Both the position numbers and the translations under genes were made by a program. A DNA stretch of 64,000 nt from Artocarpus heterophyllus (Eukaryota > Streptophyta > Magnoliopsida > Rosales > Moraceae): NCBI GenBank assembly GCA_025403435.1, contig CM046350.1:17147274-17211273 (forward strand), in the 5' to 3' direction. The notes under the pieces were generated by a model that was given only the letters and a program-made list of their open reading frames with translations, ran no database searches and was not told the DNA's origin. This document shows positions 10,356 through 21,915 of this stretch, in pieces. How positions within the stretch are numbered: position 1 is the first letter of the stretch; the number at the start of each line of letters is the position of its first letter.

Positions 10356-11928
10356 TTACCTTAGTATTTTTTTAAATAATATTTATAATGTCAAAATAAA
10401 TTTATTTTAAACATTGCCAAACCCATTTTCTGTTGGCTATATATGAACCTAGCAAAACCTCTCAACAATGTGTTTAGCGAGTACTTCGAAAGCTGTGAAG
10501 AAGCAATCAACCTTGTTGGGTATATATAAAGAAGGCTAGGGTTTGCACTGGCAATGCAAATTAATATCGAGAAAAAAATAGTGGGACATAACTCATGTCT
10601 CCCAACACAAAAAGCTTAGTTTGAGTAGAAAATATCAAACATGAATAATGGGGTGGAAAAAATAACAAATTATATTGGTAATGTTTTCAGACTAGTCAAG
10701 ATTTTGAAACTGAAAGTTAAGAGGGTACTCCTCCATTCACGTGCATAAACTTCATGAGGTCAAGACTCAAGTACATATAAACACAAAGATCACAAATTAT
10801 AATGAAGGGGAAACATTATAAATTTGTGACTTCCATGATCAAAGGGTCATTTCCCTCAGGGTACGTTCGAATTAAATGTGCTGGCCTTTCTACGTGACTC
10901 ATGCTAATAACTAATGTAAATATGTGATCATCAGAACTCCTATAATAGCCCATTTGCACTAAATAAGAATGAATTTTGGAGGAGGAGATCAGAGTGTTGT
11001 ATAAATGAAGTATGGGAGGAGTTGATGCTGATCTGGTTGTCTAAATGGTGGAATAGAATTGATCCTTCTCTAATATTAGTTTTGGACTTGTCTTTCAATG
11101 AATAGAAGCAGGAAACAAATTTCAAAGGACTTACTAATCATATTATGACATGTCATTAAGTGATGTTTTATAATATGATTTGTTGGATACCATTTAAGAC
11201 ACCAAAATTGGACAAATGATGTGAATCCATTTTTATTACATAACAGTTAAAGATATGAATAATTTTCAAAAAATAGAATTTATGAAAATTTCTTTTCTCT
11301 TATACACAAATCCATTCAATGATAGAATAAAACAACATCATTTATGGCTTGTATTGTGACGTTTTTATTTTTATTTTTGGGTTAGTAACACAAATGGCCT
11401 ATAAAATTTGAAGTCAATTTCACAAAGTCAATTTCTTTTAAAAAGTCAATCAATTTCTTTTAAACATCTTCTAATTTAACAATATCGAAAATCTATATTT
11501 ACAAATGAGCAATCCTATTTAACCCATAGGTTTATAACCCTACTATTAATAAAACAGCGAGACCCAGTCTAAAAAGTATACTATATACTAGACTGAGACC
11601 TACAACTTTGTGACCAACGAGGTTATGATACCATGGGGATAAAAAGGATTTTTTTTTACTATATACTTTAAAGAGGGTGGTAAATTTTACACGTATCGTA
11701 TAATTAGACTTGAAATTACGTCTTGCTTTAAATCCAAGTGCAGTAAATTATAATTTCCCTTTGTCATGATTTTTGTATTTTAAGTGCTAATGAAATTCAT
11801 CTTTGATCATTTTCTTTCCGTGTTTATTCTAATTACCCATCAAAAATGGTTAAACAAGAAACTCGTGACTATATAAGCAAATAGGAGACAATATTTGTAT
11901 TAGCATAGTTATAATATTCCAACAGGGG
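10356..11928. other. AT-rich spacer, nothing coding
   Basis: No gene recognised. A small hairpin (CAGTCTA...TAGACTG, about 11565-11595) is present. The 61-codon minus frame at 10940-11125 shows no family features. Confidence 0.4.
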
Positions 11929-12262
11929 TACAGGGTGCACACTTGGGCATTTTCGTAGCCATCAACGACCCAAGTGTATAACAAATCAAAATTTATGCAT
12001 GAACAAAAATATCATAAGAGCTATTATAGCTAAAACTTGACGAAGCGGATTGAAAGGATCCATGTGTAGCCTTGGATGATTATTTAACTCGACTAAAGCC
12101 CAGGATGGCAATGCCATAGAGACCTCCCTTGGAGCCGTTGCCTCACAAAATCCTCAAATTATACCCGTTTTCACCCCAATCTTGTCCCCATGAATTCTTT
12201 ACCAACCAGTAATTTGTGCCATCTTTGGCCATTCCATAACCAACGCCAAGAACACTGGTGTC
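11929..12262 (-). pseudogene. 3' fragment of a papain-like cysteine protease gene
   Basis: Minus-strand translation of about 12255-12095 gives the end of a C1A protease: [20 protein letters not shown], then GQDWGENGY, an in-frame TGA after LRIL, and a GLYGIAI tail in which the usual Cys of MCGIA is Tyr. The catalytic Cys and His exons are absent. Homology to the frameshifted gene at 13.7 kb continues into the 3' flank: ACTTGGGCATTTTCGTAGCC at 11942 against ACTTGGCATTTTCGCAGCC at 13553. It therefore arose by genomic duplication, not retroposition. Homology breaks off near 12260. Confidence 0.85.
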
Positions 12263-13272
12263 GCCAAAATGTTTCTCTTAATAGCAGATGTTTGCAATAT
12301 AGAAAGGTTATTGTACTTATAGGAAGGTGAAAATTTTGTAACTCGAGAGATTGATAAAATTAAACGTTCAAAAATGCAAGTAGTTTTTCAAAACAAAGTT
12401 TAAAATAAAATAAATTTTTGTGATTTTTTTATTTAAAATTCTAAACATAAGATTAAAATGGTGAAGCTTTGAAAATCTCTTGTATGTTTCATAACTAATA
12501 TAGAATTTTAACTCTAAATAAAATTTATCTAAAGCATTTGATTTATTCTATTTTTTTCTCATTAATAACAAGTCCTTTTACAATTTCTATAAGTTAACTT
12601 AAATCAACAATATAGCAAGCTATAATACAGTAAAGGTTTTTTTTAATAAAAACTAGCAAAATAATTATCGCTCACTAATAATTTGATACACTAATTATGA
12701 AAATTCTAATTGTTGTCACTACAATTATAATCAACATAATTTTGAGATGCAAAAGATAATAACAAAAAAAAATTAATATATTTTAATAGAATAAATTATT
12801 GCGTTAATTTCGACATTACCTCAACTTATTAAATGGATTAAGAATACACTATATTATTCTCTGTCGATAATAAATCAAGCATTATAAAGCAATATCTTGG
12901 GTAGATACTGATATTGCTGTCAGATACTGGTCGGTATCATGGTAATACCAATCGATATCTTAACGGTGTATTTGGTATTCTAAATATAATGTGATTATGT
13001 AGTTACAATAATCTTTTAAATATTTTTTTATGACATAAGTCAATCCAAATCTTAATTTTGTAATATTTTTATCAAGAGCCGACATCTAAGTGTGCTTTGT
13101 TAGGCAAGTCTTACACAGTAATTAGGCCAGCCATTTGGACCAACAGTATCAATTAGAGTCTTCTTTCTTTCGAAGGTTTGAAGTTCAAACTCCGAGAAAG
13201 ACAAATGGATGTATTTTGTTAAATTGAGCCTAGCACTAAAGAGGGGCCGGGCCTTTTGGACCAACAGTGTCA

Positions 13273-13305
<33 letters not shown>

Positions 13306-13540
13306 GCTGCTTCAAAATGAGATCACTTGAAATAAGTCTTGCTCCTTAAATCGAATTGGTGATCACTTTTTGTTGGGATAAATAACTAGCACCTTAGTCC
13401 TTTCGTATTAGACTTGTAGTTACTTTACTAGTTCACCTTAATTGTTTTAATTGTTCACATAAATAACAAGAAATAGTAGAACAAGAAAAATAACAAAATA
13501 TTTTAGTTATAGATGATATCTCATTTTTAAAATAGCCATA
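12263..13540. other. Spacer between protease copies, with a direct repeat
   Basis: AT-rich, non-coding. A 21 bp word TTGGACCAACAGTRTCAATTA occurs twice, near 13136 and 13258, bracketing a segment with a tRNA box-B-like GTTCAAACTCC (about 13193). This may be a small retroposon remnant. A (ATT)n microsatellite follows at 13273-13305. Confidence 0.4.
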
Positions 13541-13733
13541 CAGGGGCAAAACTTGGCATTTTCGCAGCCAAAAACTATCATTCAACAGTACATAACCAAA
13601 GATAATTATAATGTAAAAACAACAGTATTATGAGGACCATAAGCTGCAAGTTAAAGCTAGGTGAAGTGGATTGAGAAGATCCATCCACCAAATATATGGC
13701 ATTTAAATATATATATATATATATATAATATTG

Positions 13734-15067
13734 TTACTCAATTGTTGGGTATGAAGTACTTTTGGCAATGCCACACATGCCTCCTTCAGTGCCACTGTCT
13801 CTCAGAATCCTTAAATAGCCATTCTCACCCCAGTCCTGTCCCCATGAATTCTTCACCAACCAGTAATTCGTGCTGTCTTCAGCAGTTCCATACCCAACAA
13901 CAAGAACTCCATGGTTGAGATTAGTCCCACAATTGTCTGATAAGACCCCTCTAGAGTAGAGTTGGAAATTAGTTGCATCGACAGCGACAAAAACCGGTTG
14001 TTTGGACACTGCTTGCAGTAACGCCTCCTCGCTATTCGCAGGCACATCTTCAAAGCCAGTGATCTGGGCAGCCGAGTTGTCTGCATCCTCACTAGCTTGG
14101 CAAGCTCCCCCATCAGTTCCCTGATATGGGTAATCTTCTTCACTGCTTATGCCTTTGTTTTGTATAATGTACTCAAAGGCGTTATCCATGAAACCACCAT
14201 TGCAACCATTATTGCCATTGGTGGAGCAATCTACAAGTTGTTGTTCTGACAGCGATACCAATTTGCCAATTTTGATTTGTGTTATTCCCTCCACAGCTCC
14301 CACTGCTGAGAATGCCCAGCAACATCCTACAAACAAAAAATGATTGTAACATTATTATTATTATTATTATTTCCAATTCTATGAAAATTTATATTAAATT
14401 GGGATGTTTGATGAACTAAGACTAGAATTTACATTCCAAAACTTTTTTTTCAGGCGTTAATTAGTAATATGTTGTTGCAAACAATGTTTAGAACTCGCAA
14501 AATGTTCCGCTCTTTACCATATTATTTAACTTAATATCATAATACGTAGATTCTTTTAAGAACCTTAAATTGAGACCATGCATGAAAAATACCAAAGTAC
14601 AGTGTTTTCCTTACCACATTGACCTTGTTGTTTTACATTAGTGACAGCTTCTTTTTTCGACCAGTCGATCGTAGGTGGAATATCAGTAACATTACCGTAC
14701 TTGAAACTCTTAATTCCACCGGATGGCGTGTTTGAGATGGCAGGCATCTTCAATCCTGTAAAATTTCCAAGGAACTCTTCTTGCGTCAAGTCTGCGAACT
14801 TGTTGAGCTCAACTTGTAACTGCGGCTCCCTTCTTTGTTGAATTGTTCGATGAACTTTATGTTGTCCTCAAATATCTTAAAACGCTTTTCCTTTTCTGCA
14901 TCATTCGCATAAGTGCGTCCATACTGAAGCATCCATCGCTCGTGCTTCTCTGTGAGAGACGGCGCTTCATGCAATGAACGCGATGTAGTTTGAGATGCCC
15001 AAGTCCCCAGAATCACGAACACAACAACCATAAGGGTGCTAATTTCACGTGTTGATGAGCCAGCCAT
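13734..15067 (-). pseudogene. Papain-like cysteine protease, full length but with one frameshift
   Basis: Second SAG39-type C1A protease copy. Exon 1 is 15067-14615 and exon 2 is 14326-13734; the phase 1 intron has GTAAGG and TAG borders and its join gives QGQCGCCWAF. The signal peptide (hydrophobic MVVVFVILGTW), the ERFNIN prodomain, GCNGG, catalytic His in LNHGVLVVGYG and Asn in [13 protein letters not shown] are all present. The one defect is in the prodomain: at about 14810/14811 one base is missing, so the frame leaves the NKFADLTQEEF region and hits a stop. Everything else is intact, so this is a very recent pseudogene or a sequencing or assembly error. Corrected length would be about 348 aa. 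Confidence 0.88.
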
Positions 15068-17430
15068 TGTAATCTCCAGCTTAATTGGACCGATCTCTAA
15101 TGATCACAATTAAGTAAACTTTAAGTGATGATGAGGTGCGTTGAAGAACCTTGCATTCTTCCATATATATATGCATCCAAAATGTGGTGCAAATCTTAGA
15201 AGGATGAAACTTGTTGTGTATAAATTTCGGAGCTATACCCCACAAAGATTGAATTATTAGTCCATCTGAAAAAGAAGTATTATATTTGGTTTCCTTGGCG
15301 TACATGTTTCTTGCTGGTGTTCATATAGATCGTAAACCATACGACGAATAAAGTAGTGCAAGTAATATATTTAACCTCTATACTTGGCGTCAATTTGTGA
15401 TGGTTTTGCATGTTGATCATGTTCGGAGTTAATATACGAATCGGATTAGTTGCTCGAGTTCATGCGTGAATTATGCTGACGGCATTAAGTACTATTGGTT
15501 TTCCCTTTCGTCTGTCATTTTGCTCCATGCATTCAGACTTTTCCTGACTAACCAAAAACGCTTTTCTACTGTAAATAACAAGATTTATTTCAAATGAAGA
15601 AATAAATGTGTAATCAACTTTCCACAATAATGTGACGTCCTCCACATTCTACAGCAATGGTTTTTTTATGGGTAACTTTTCACGTCTCTTGTTATATACA
15701 TATATATATATATGTTAATCTTGTCTACTGCGTTACATGCATGACAATTGTTCAATAATCAAATTTTTGCGTTGATCATATATTCACGGTATTTACTAAT
15801 TTTTACCCGTGGTCAACGCCAATTTAGCTGGCTTTCATATTCCACAAAACATTTCCACAGATTTTTTTTCATTTTTAAACTTGAATTTTGCGGTTTAAAA
15901 AATCATAGCTTAAATTTTAAATTTAATCACATTTCTGTTTTTTACATTTCAAATTCATATTATATTTAATCACATTCCCGTGGTACCTTATGCTTCTTGC
16001 ATTCCTCTAAACTCATGGAACGCACAAATCTCAAATTTTTAAAGCGGCGATTCCTGATCAAACTGTGAAAACGGCCATCTTTTCAAGCATCTTATATAGC
16101 ATTTCCATTTATATTCAAACAGTTCTGAGTCATGATGATGATGAATCAAAGTGGAAATTAGGGAAGGGTTATAATTAAGAGTGGTGTGGCCATAAATATA
16201 ATGACTCTTGACTTGCATAATCAGAATTGAGACAATGATTATATTTATATATATCATCTTCCTTGTTGCACCCATGCCCTTGCCTTTTCCTTGGCAGTAC
16301 TACTCTCTTCTCTTGTAAACTCTGTTTTTGTTTGTGTAACGACTCTTGATTTATGTAACTTGTTTTGCGTGTTTATGCTTCTGTTTTTAGTGTTCTTTAA
16401 TTAATCATATATACATATATATATACACAAACATATATATATATATATATGGAGAGAGAGAGAGAGAGGGATTATATAAAATTAAATGGTTGTTACAACT
16501 TCTCAAATGAATGTGAAAGCAAAAACTGTGCCCGGCAGTACAATATCGGAAACTACGGTTAAGAATTGTTCTATAAAATTCTCTCATATTTCTTTCCCAG
16601 TTAACATCAATAGGTCCCTACTCTAACGCATAAATTTGATTGCATTTAATTAAGTCTACAACTTATTTTACAAAATTTTAGCAAAAAACTATTTAATATA
16701 CCCTTCATTTATATTTTCATAGCAAGCTTATTTAACAATCTGACTCCTAAAAAAACTCAAGAAACATTAATAAAATTGATTTTGTAGAATGAGGTAACTT
16801 GTCTTTCACTCGAAGTCATTCATTTTAATCCTTAAAAGGTATCTTAAGTATACTTGTGTAAGCCTTACGCGCAGCGAGTTTTGAACATATACAAACGAGG
16901 ACCCCTTGGTTTAACCAGAGAATGTGTGATTCCTTCCCATAAATCCTAGACACTCACACATACGTTCAAGTAACTGGAGACTAGGCGTGAAGGATCTAAA
17001 GTGTCAAAAAAATTAAAGTTATCATAGCTAATTGCTTCAAGAGATATGTTTTTCATTTATATTTATATATTAATTGTATAGTAATTAATATAGCTATAAA
17101 TTATGGCCGAAAAGTTTTATGAAAAATTTTGTTATACATGGTTTTATCACTTCCATTATTTTCACTATTTTCGGTTCCAAAGCTAACACAACATATCTAT
17201 AAGTAAAAGAATATAGGGGAGGTTTTGATAATCTCTAATGGCGTTAAGTGTGGCGCAATATTGCTTGCCAATTTGCTTAGAGTGTGGTTTGGTAGATGCT
17301 TTGAGCATTTTGCAGTGAATTGTCTTATTTCGCTTGTCCTTAGAGAAGGTTTTTGTGTGCTAATTGTAAGGTTTATTAGATTGCATCTTTGGAAACATTA
17401 TTCAAGAAATTAAAAAAAATAAAATTGGAG
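15068..17430. other. Intergenic region with AT and GA microsatellites
   Basis: No convincing gene. Microsatellites are (TA)n near 15697-15713 and a compound (AT)n/(GA)n tract at 16406-16468. The small frames at 15460, 15748 and 16039 show no conserved features. Confidence 0.4.
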
Positions 17431-17439
17431 TTATCTGTC

Positions 17440-18300
17440 ATGCTATAACCTTGGAAATTCGAATTTAAATAGAAGAAAATCAAATTAATTCAATTCAAAG
17501 TACAAATAGGATAAGCCTTGGAGTTTAAAAGAAGAAAATCCTTATCTAAGTTGGATTCAAATTTAATTTTAAATAAGATTTAGTTTTTAGGTATTTAAAT
17601 TAAGGAGATTGCAATTTGTTTCAAGGGAAATTTGCTGAAGATATTTTTTAAGAAAAGATCTAGAAATCGCACAAAAAAGTCTTGATCACTTTAGAAAACG
17701 AATCATGATCTTATCGAATAAGTGTTGCAACATTGTTACAATACTTGATACAACACTTGAATTTTGAACAGCCTATCCAAGATGTGAATGAAATTCTAGA
17801 AGAAACTCTATATAAACCTCAATTTAGAAGGTGCTTTGCATGTCTAGAGAGTTTAGTTTATAGAGGTTTTGAGCAGGTTTAACTTCGCATTCTTTGGGTG
17901 AAGAATTTGAAGTCTTTGGGGAGAGATAGTGTGTAAGGTGAAGGGATTCAACGGTGCAAACATGCAAGACAAGTGGTGCTCTATGAATAGATCCATTTAA
18001 TTGTTACAACATAGAGGGGCCATTACAAGAGGGTGTCTTAATATTGTTGAAGTCAGATTTGTGTTTGATATTGTTCGTAATTAGTAGATTATTCAATAGT
18101 TGGATGTGGCCCCATAGATATAAGATTATACTGAATCATGTAAAAATTGCTTGCATCTTTTTATTTACTTTTTGTTTTTGGTAAATTTAATTAATCAGAT
18201 TTTAATTAAATTTAATAAAATCTTTCACTATTTAACTTTGCCAATTGTGATGTGAAGCCTATGGAAAATTTACCGGTAATATTTTGGTCACAAAGTCATG
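17440..18300 (+). mobile_element. Copia-type LTR remnant with adjacent primer-binding-site relic
   Basis: A TATA box (CTCTATATAAACC, about 17807-17819) is followed by a leader-like region. Then comes a segment starting GTGGCCCCATAGATATAAG, which resembles the 3' part of plant copia LTRs. At about 18280-18300 the sequence TTTTGGTCACAAAGTCATGATG looks like a decayed copia primer-binding site (TGGTATCAGAGC, complementary to initiator tRNA-Met). No internal coding region follows; the ARM gene begins 240 bp later. The left boundary is uncertain. Confidence 0.5.
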
Positions 18301-18539
18301 ATGAGATATGTCGCAAGCTAGTGTGATTAGTATGCACAATAAATGCATTTGTATCTGGAGGAGGACATCGGCGCCCTCTCTGGAAAATTACCTTTTTCCA
18401 CCGTCACCCCATAACACATCACATTCTACACTAATAAAAGAATAGCATTTTCCAATGCACATCTTAAGAAACAGAAAATTAAAAAAATGAACAAAAAAAA
18501 AAAAGAGAAAAGTATGTTAAAAGATTTGTGTCTATATCT

Positions 18540-21500
18540 TCAATAAGGCAAGCTCTTAGAGCTTGTGCTGATCACCAAGGCCTTGAGCTTAGAAGACTCC
18601 CCCGCAGCATTGGCTCTCCTTGTTATCGTGTCCATATTCTTATGCAAACTCTGTTTAACCAAACTCTTCATCATCTTCTTCCCTTCTTGGGTCTCCCTTT
18701 GATTCACGGGCCAGCCCATTGCAATCCTTCCCGTCTGCGGCCCAGAATGTGGGCCCATTTTAGTTCGTCTCTCATCACTAAACCATTGTAACAATTTTAG
18801 GGCCCTTTTCTGGGCTAGAGGACTTCCCAATAGAGCAACTTCTAAAAGCACAGCCACAATCCCTAACTTGGACATTTTTTCTCTTTGAGCTGAGCTTTGA
18901 TAGGCCAGAATCATCAAAACACAAGCGGACAACTCTTGGCATTTGGGCTTGTCTTCCCATGCCAAAATTTCTATTAAGCTCTCTAGGACCATTGGGCTAC
19001 TTTCCAAGGCCTTTTTTCCAATTAGGGTCACCACCAAATTCCCTAGTGTTGCGAGGGCTTTCTCGGAAAGTTCCTTAGTTGAGGAAAGTTTCAAAAGGGT
19101 GCCCACTACTCCGTTGGAGACCAAAAGCCCGATATTTTCTAAGACTATGGAGAGGTTGTACAAAGTGCCTAAACATGATTGTTTTGTGTCAACGCTTGAG
19201 GTTGTTGACTCGAGAATGTTGATAATAAATGGGACAATTTCCGAGGGGGCTAAAGGAAAAGGTGTGTTTGCTAGTGACGACAATGTCAAGAGAAGTTCCG
19301 AAAATTCAAGCTTGGTTGGTTCATCTAGAAGGTTGGTGTTCTTGGGTAGTTTTGATAGAATTCCTGCCTCCACCATAATGGCCTTATTCCTGAAGAATAG
19401 ACCAAATTGGAAAAAAGGAAAGTTAGAAAAGGAGAACATGTTTCAACTTCAAACTTTGGTTAAACATAAGAATAAAATATTGAGGAGTAAGTCAAATAAT
19501 GACTTTGAAATCCTAGGGAGTATTGGGGGCAAAAAATAATAACAATAATAAAAGAAAAGTGAATAATTCAAAGTTAGATGAGAAAGCAAAACTACCCAAA
19601 TGCATTATTGAGTAGAATAATGCAGCCAAGAAATAGATTTATTATAAGAAATGGGATAAAAGGATTTGTGCAAGTCAACGAGATTCCAAGATTTAGATCT
19701 GTGTTGGAAAGTCGGAGTCAAAAAATGGCAGTTTAAAAAATTGCCCAAAGATCGAAATGGAATCTTAACAACTACACTTAAAAAAAAAAAAAAAAATCTT
19801 ACAAGCTGTAATATATCCCATCTCAAACGACATCATGTCGGTTTGAGAAAAAACCTTGTGGACATTTAAGCACAGCCTGCGCTATATTCCGACCCAAGGC
19901 ACATTTTCCTTTATTCTTTATTATCAACCTCAATTCTATAAAAATTTCTAATAATTCAATACTGTTTTATCCTGATTAACCCTTCTTGTAATTAATTTTT
20001 CTAGAAATTATTCATGAAATTTACTACGTGATAGAAAATAAGAAAAAAAGTACACAAATAATAGCCCCACTTGACCCATTTAAAAAAGTAGGTTTGATCA
20101 GGAAGGTTCCTTGGTGCGATGCATATGTGAAAAACGACAACCGCTAGGGTCAAGTACTTCAGATAATAGCAGCCACGGGACTACAGTAGAACATAAAATA
20201 TTTCATGTATAATCCTTTTCTATCCAAATGCTTTTGCTCATCACCAATCACCATGTACTATATCTTTTGGTAGTGATAATATTTGGCAGATTTCCTATCA
20301 TCTAGTTATCACGTTAAAAAAAAAAAAAACCCACCCATCGGTCATCATTTTAAACCATTGTCTCTTTATCAAGTTCCGTTTGTCATAATTCTCTAAATTT
20401 AATATGATTCTGACATGATAAACAGACTTTTAACCTAGGATAGAAACCTAAATGAATACTTAGAAATTATTTTTCAATGTTACTTCTATATACATGTATA
20501 TGTACATGCATGTCTAGTAAGACAGACAAATATATATATACCCCACATCACATGGACACAGCTCTAGCTTAAGTTTGAAGGAAAATTGAATCCCTAACTT
20601 TTAGATGGGTCTCCATCATCGTTGATTTTATTGAAACATATATTGTCTTTTCCTTTATAGCATTTTTCTTGTCTGACAGAATAACATTTCATTTAGTTCA
20701 AAGAAAGCATCGATTGTCTCGTCAACTAGCTTAGATAAGGGATATGGGTGGGTCGTTACCAACCATTGAGTTATTGATGCCAAGACCAGCTTAAGCCTTA
20801 CCTCATCACACTATAGCTAGTATGAATTGTATTAAATTATTGTGCCTTAATAGTCAAAAGATTAGTGCTGGTGCCCATAAGGTCATGAGGGCTTCCCAAT
20901 TCTATTTTTTCTTGTCCTTCTTATCTTGTTATATATAACATTGAAATTGCCAAAATAAGTGAGTTTTCTCGATTAATTATACTTTTCATTTTTCTCCATC
21001 TATCAAACTTGAAAAAAAAAAAAATAGAAAGAAAAAAAATATCCTATTTCTTGCGTATTTAACTTGTCTTCTTAAATAGAAAACCTAGGAAATTCAAACT
21101 GATTAAAAAATTTTAGCATTTCAATTCAATATTAATCTTAATACGCAGTTAACAAAATCATACATATCCTTTTTTTCATTAATTTAACTAAAACAATATA
21201 AAAAAAAATACATGTAACACATTCACGTAATTAGCGTAATGAAAACCAGATGAAACTTAATCAATTAACTAATTAATGAGAATGTTATTGTGGTATTAGG
21301 AAATTTGAGAAAGACTTACGTGTAAGTTCCATTAGCAAGCTCAATTAGAGCCGCCACCGCGACTTGGCGGCGGCGACCCACCTCGGACGATGCCATGGTG
21401 ACCAAAACTGGAATAACACCGAGCTCCACCACCAACTTCCTCAACTTGACGTCCTCTTTGGCCAGACTTCTTATCTCCTTAGCCGCCATCTCCTTCTCTT

Positions 21501-21813
21501 CCCAGCTCCCGAAGTGAAGCCTCTTCACGGCCCTCTGCAGCCCCACCACCACGTCATGATCACCTCCACCACCACCACAACTACCACCTTTTGTGGTCTC
21601 CATAGCCTGTAAAACCTCAACCTCTACTACTTCAACGACGTCGTCCGGGCTGTCTTTGATGGCCAGTTGATGATGATGATGATCAATACGATCGGACGGC
21701 GTGTCTCGCTTGCGGCCAGCTTTGGAGCGCAGGAACCGTCGGATGCGGTTGAAGAATCGGAGCTTTATGTAAGAGTACAACCATATAGGAGAAGAAGAGT
21801 GAGACTGAGACAT
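18540..21813 (-). CDS. Armadillo-repeat protein, two exons
   Basis: Exon 1 is 21813-21320 and exon 2 is 19389-18540. The 1.93 kb phase 2 intron (21319-19390) has GTAAGT and CAG borders, and the join reads [17 protein letters not shown], a conserved stretch of this plant ARM family. The product is about 447 aa. The N-terminus is basic ([17 protein letters not shown]), followed by a His run, an acidic segment and a Gly run. From about residue 100 there are helical ARM-type repeats ([50 protein letters not shown]). The C-terminal tail, ending SSKSLPY, is typical of plant ARM proteins often annotated as U-box-like, but no U-box is present. The partner and process are unknown. An upstream in-frame ATG at 21870 would add 19 aa; the MSQ start was preferred because the added part lies in the CT-rich 5' tract. 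Confidence 0.85.
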
Positions 21814-21829
21814 GTTGTTGTTATTGTCT

Positions 21830-21915
21830 TTGCAGAGAGAGAGAAAGAAAGAGAGGGTTGCGAAAACCAAATCTAAACCTCTGACTTTTTGGAGAGAGAG
21901 AGAGAGAGAAAGGAA
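21830..21915 (-). repeat. CT-rich tract in the 5' leader of the ARM gene
   Basis: On the gene strand this is a CT-rich tract ((GA)n on the plus strand) just upstream of the chosen start codon. Such tracts are common in plant 5' UTRs. Confidence 0.6.

Noticed and set aside
11565..11595. Small hairpin CAGTCTA...TAGACTG
   Set aside because: Too short and AT-rich to separate from chance; no terminator or RNA gene context in a plant genome.
13273..13305. (ATT)n run as a possible array
   Set aside because: Simple microsatellite; there are no spaced repeats such as a CRISPR array would need.
18943..19539. 198-codon plus-strand ORF
   Set aside because: Antisense shadow of ARM exon 2, whose minus-strand translation has clear ARM repeats and correct splice sites.
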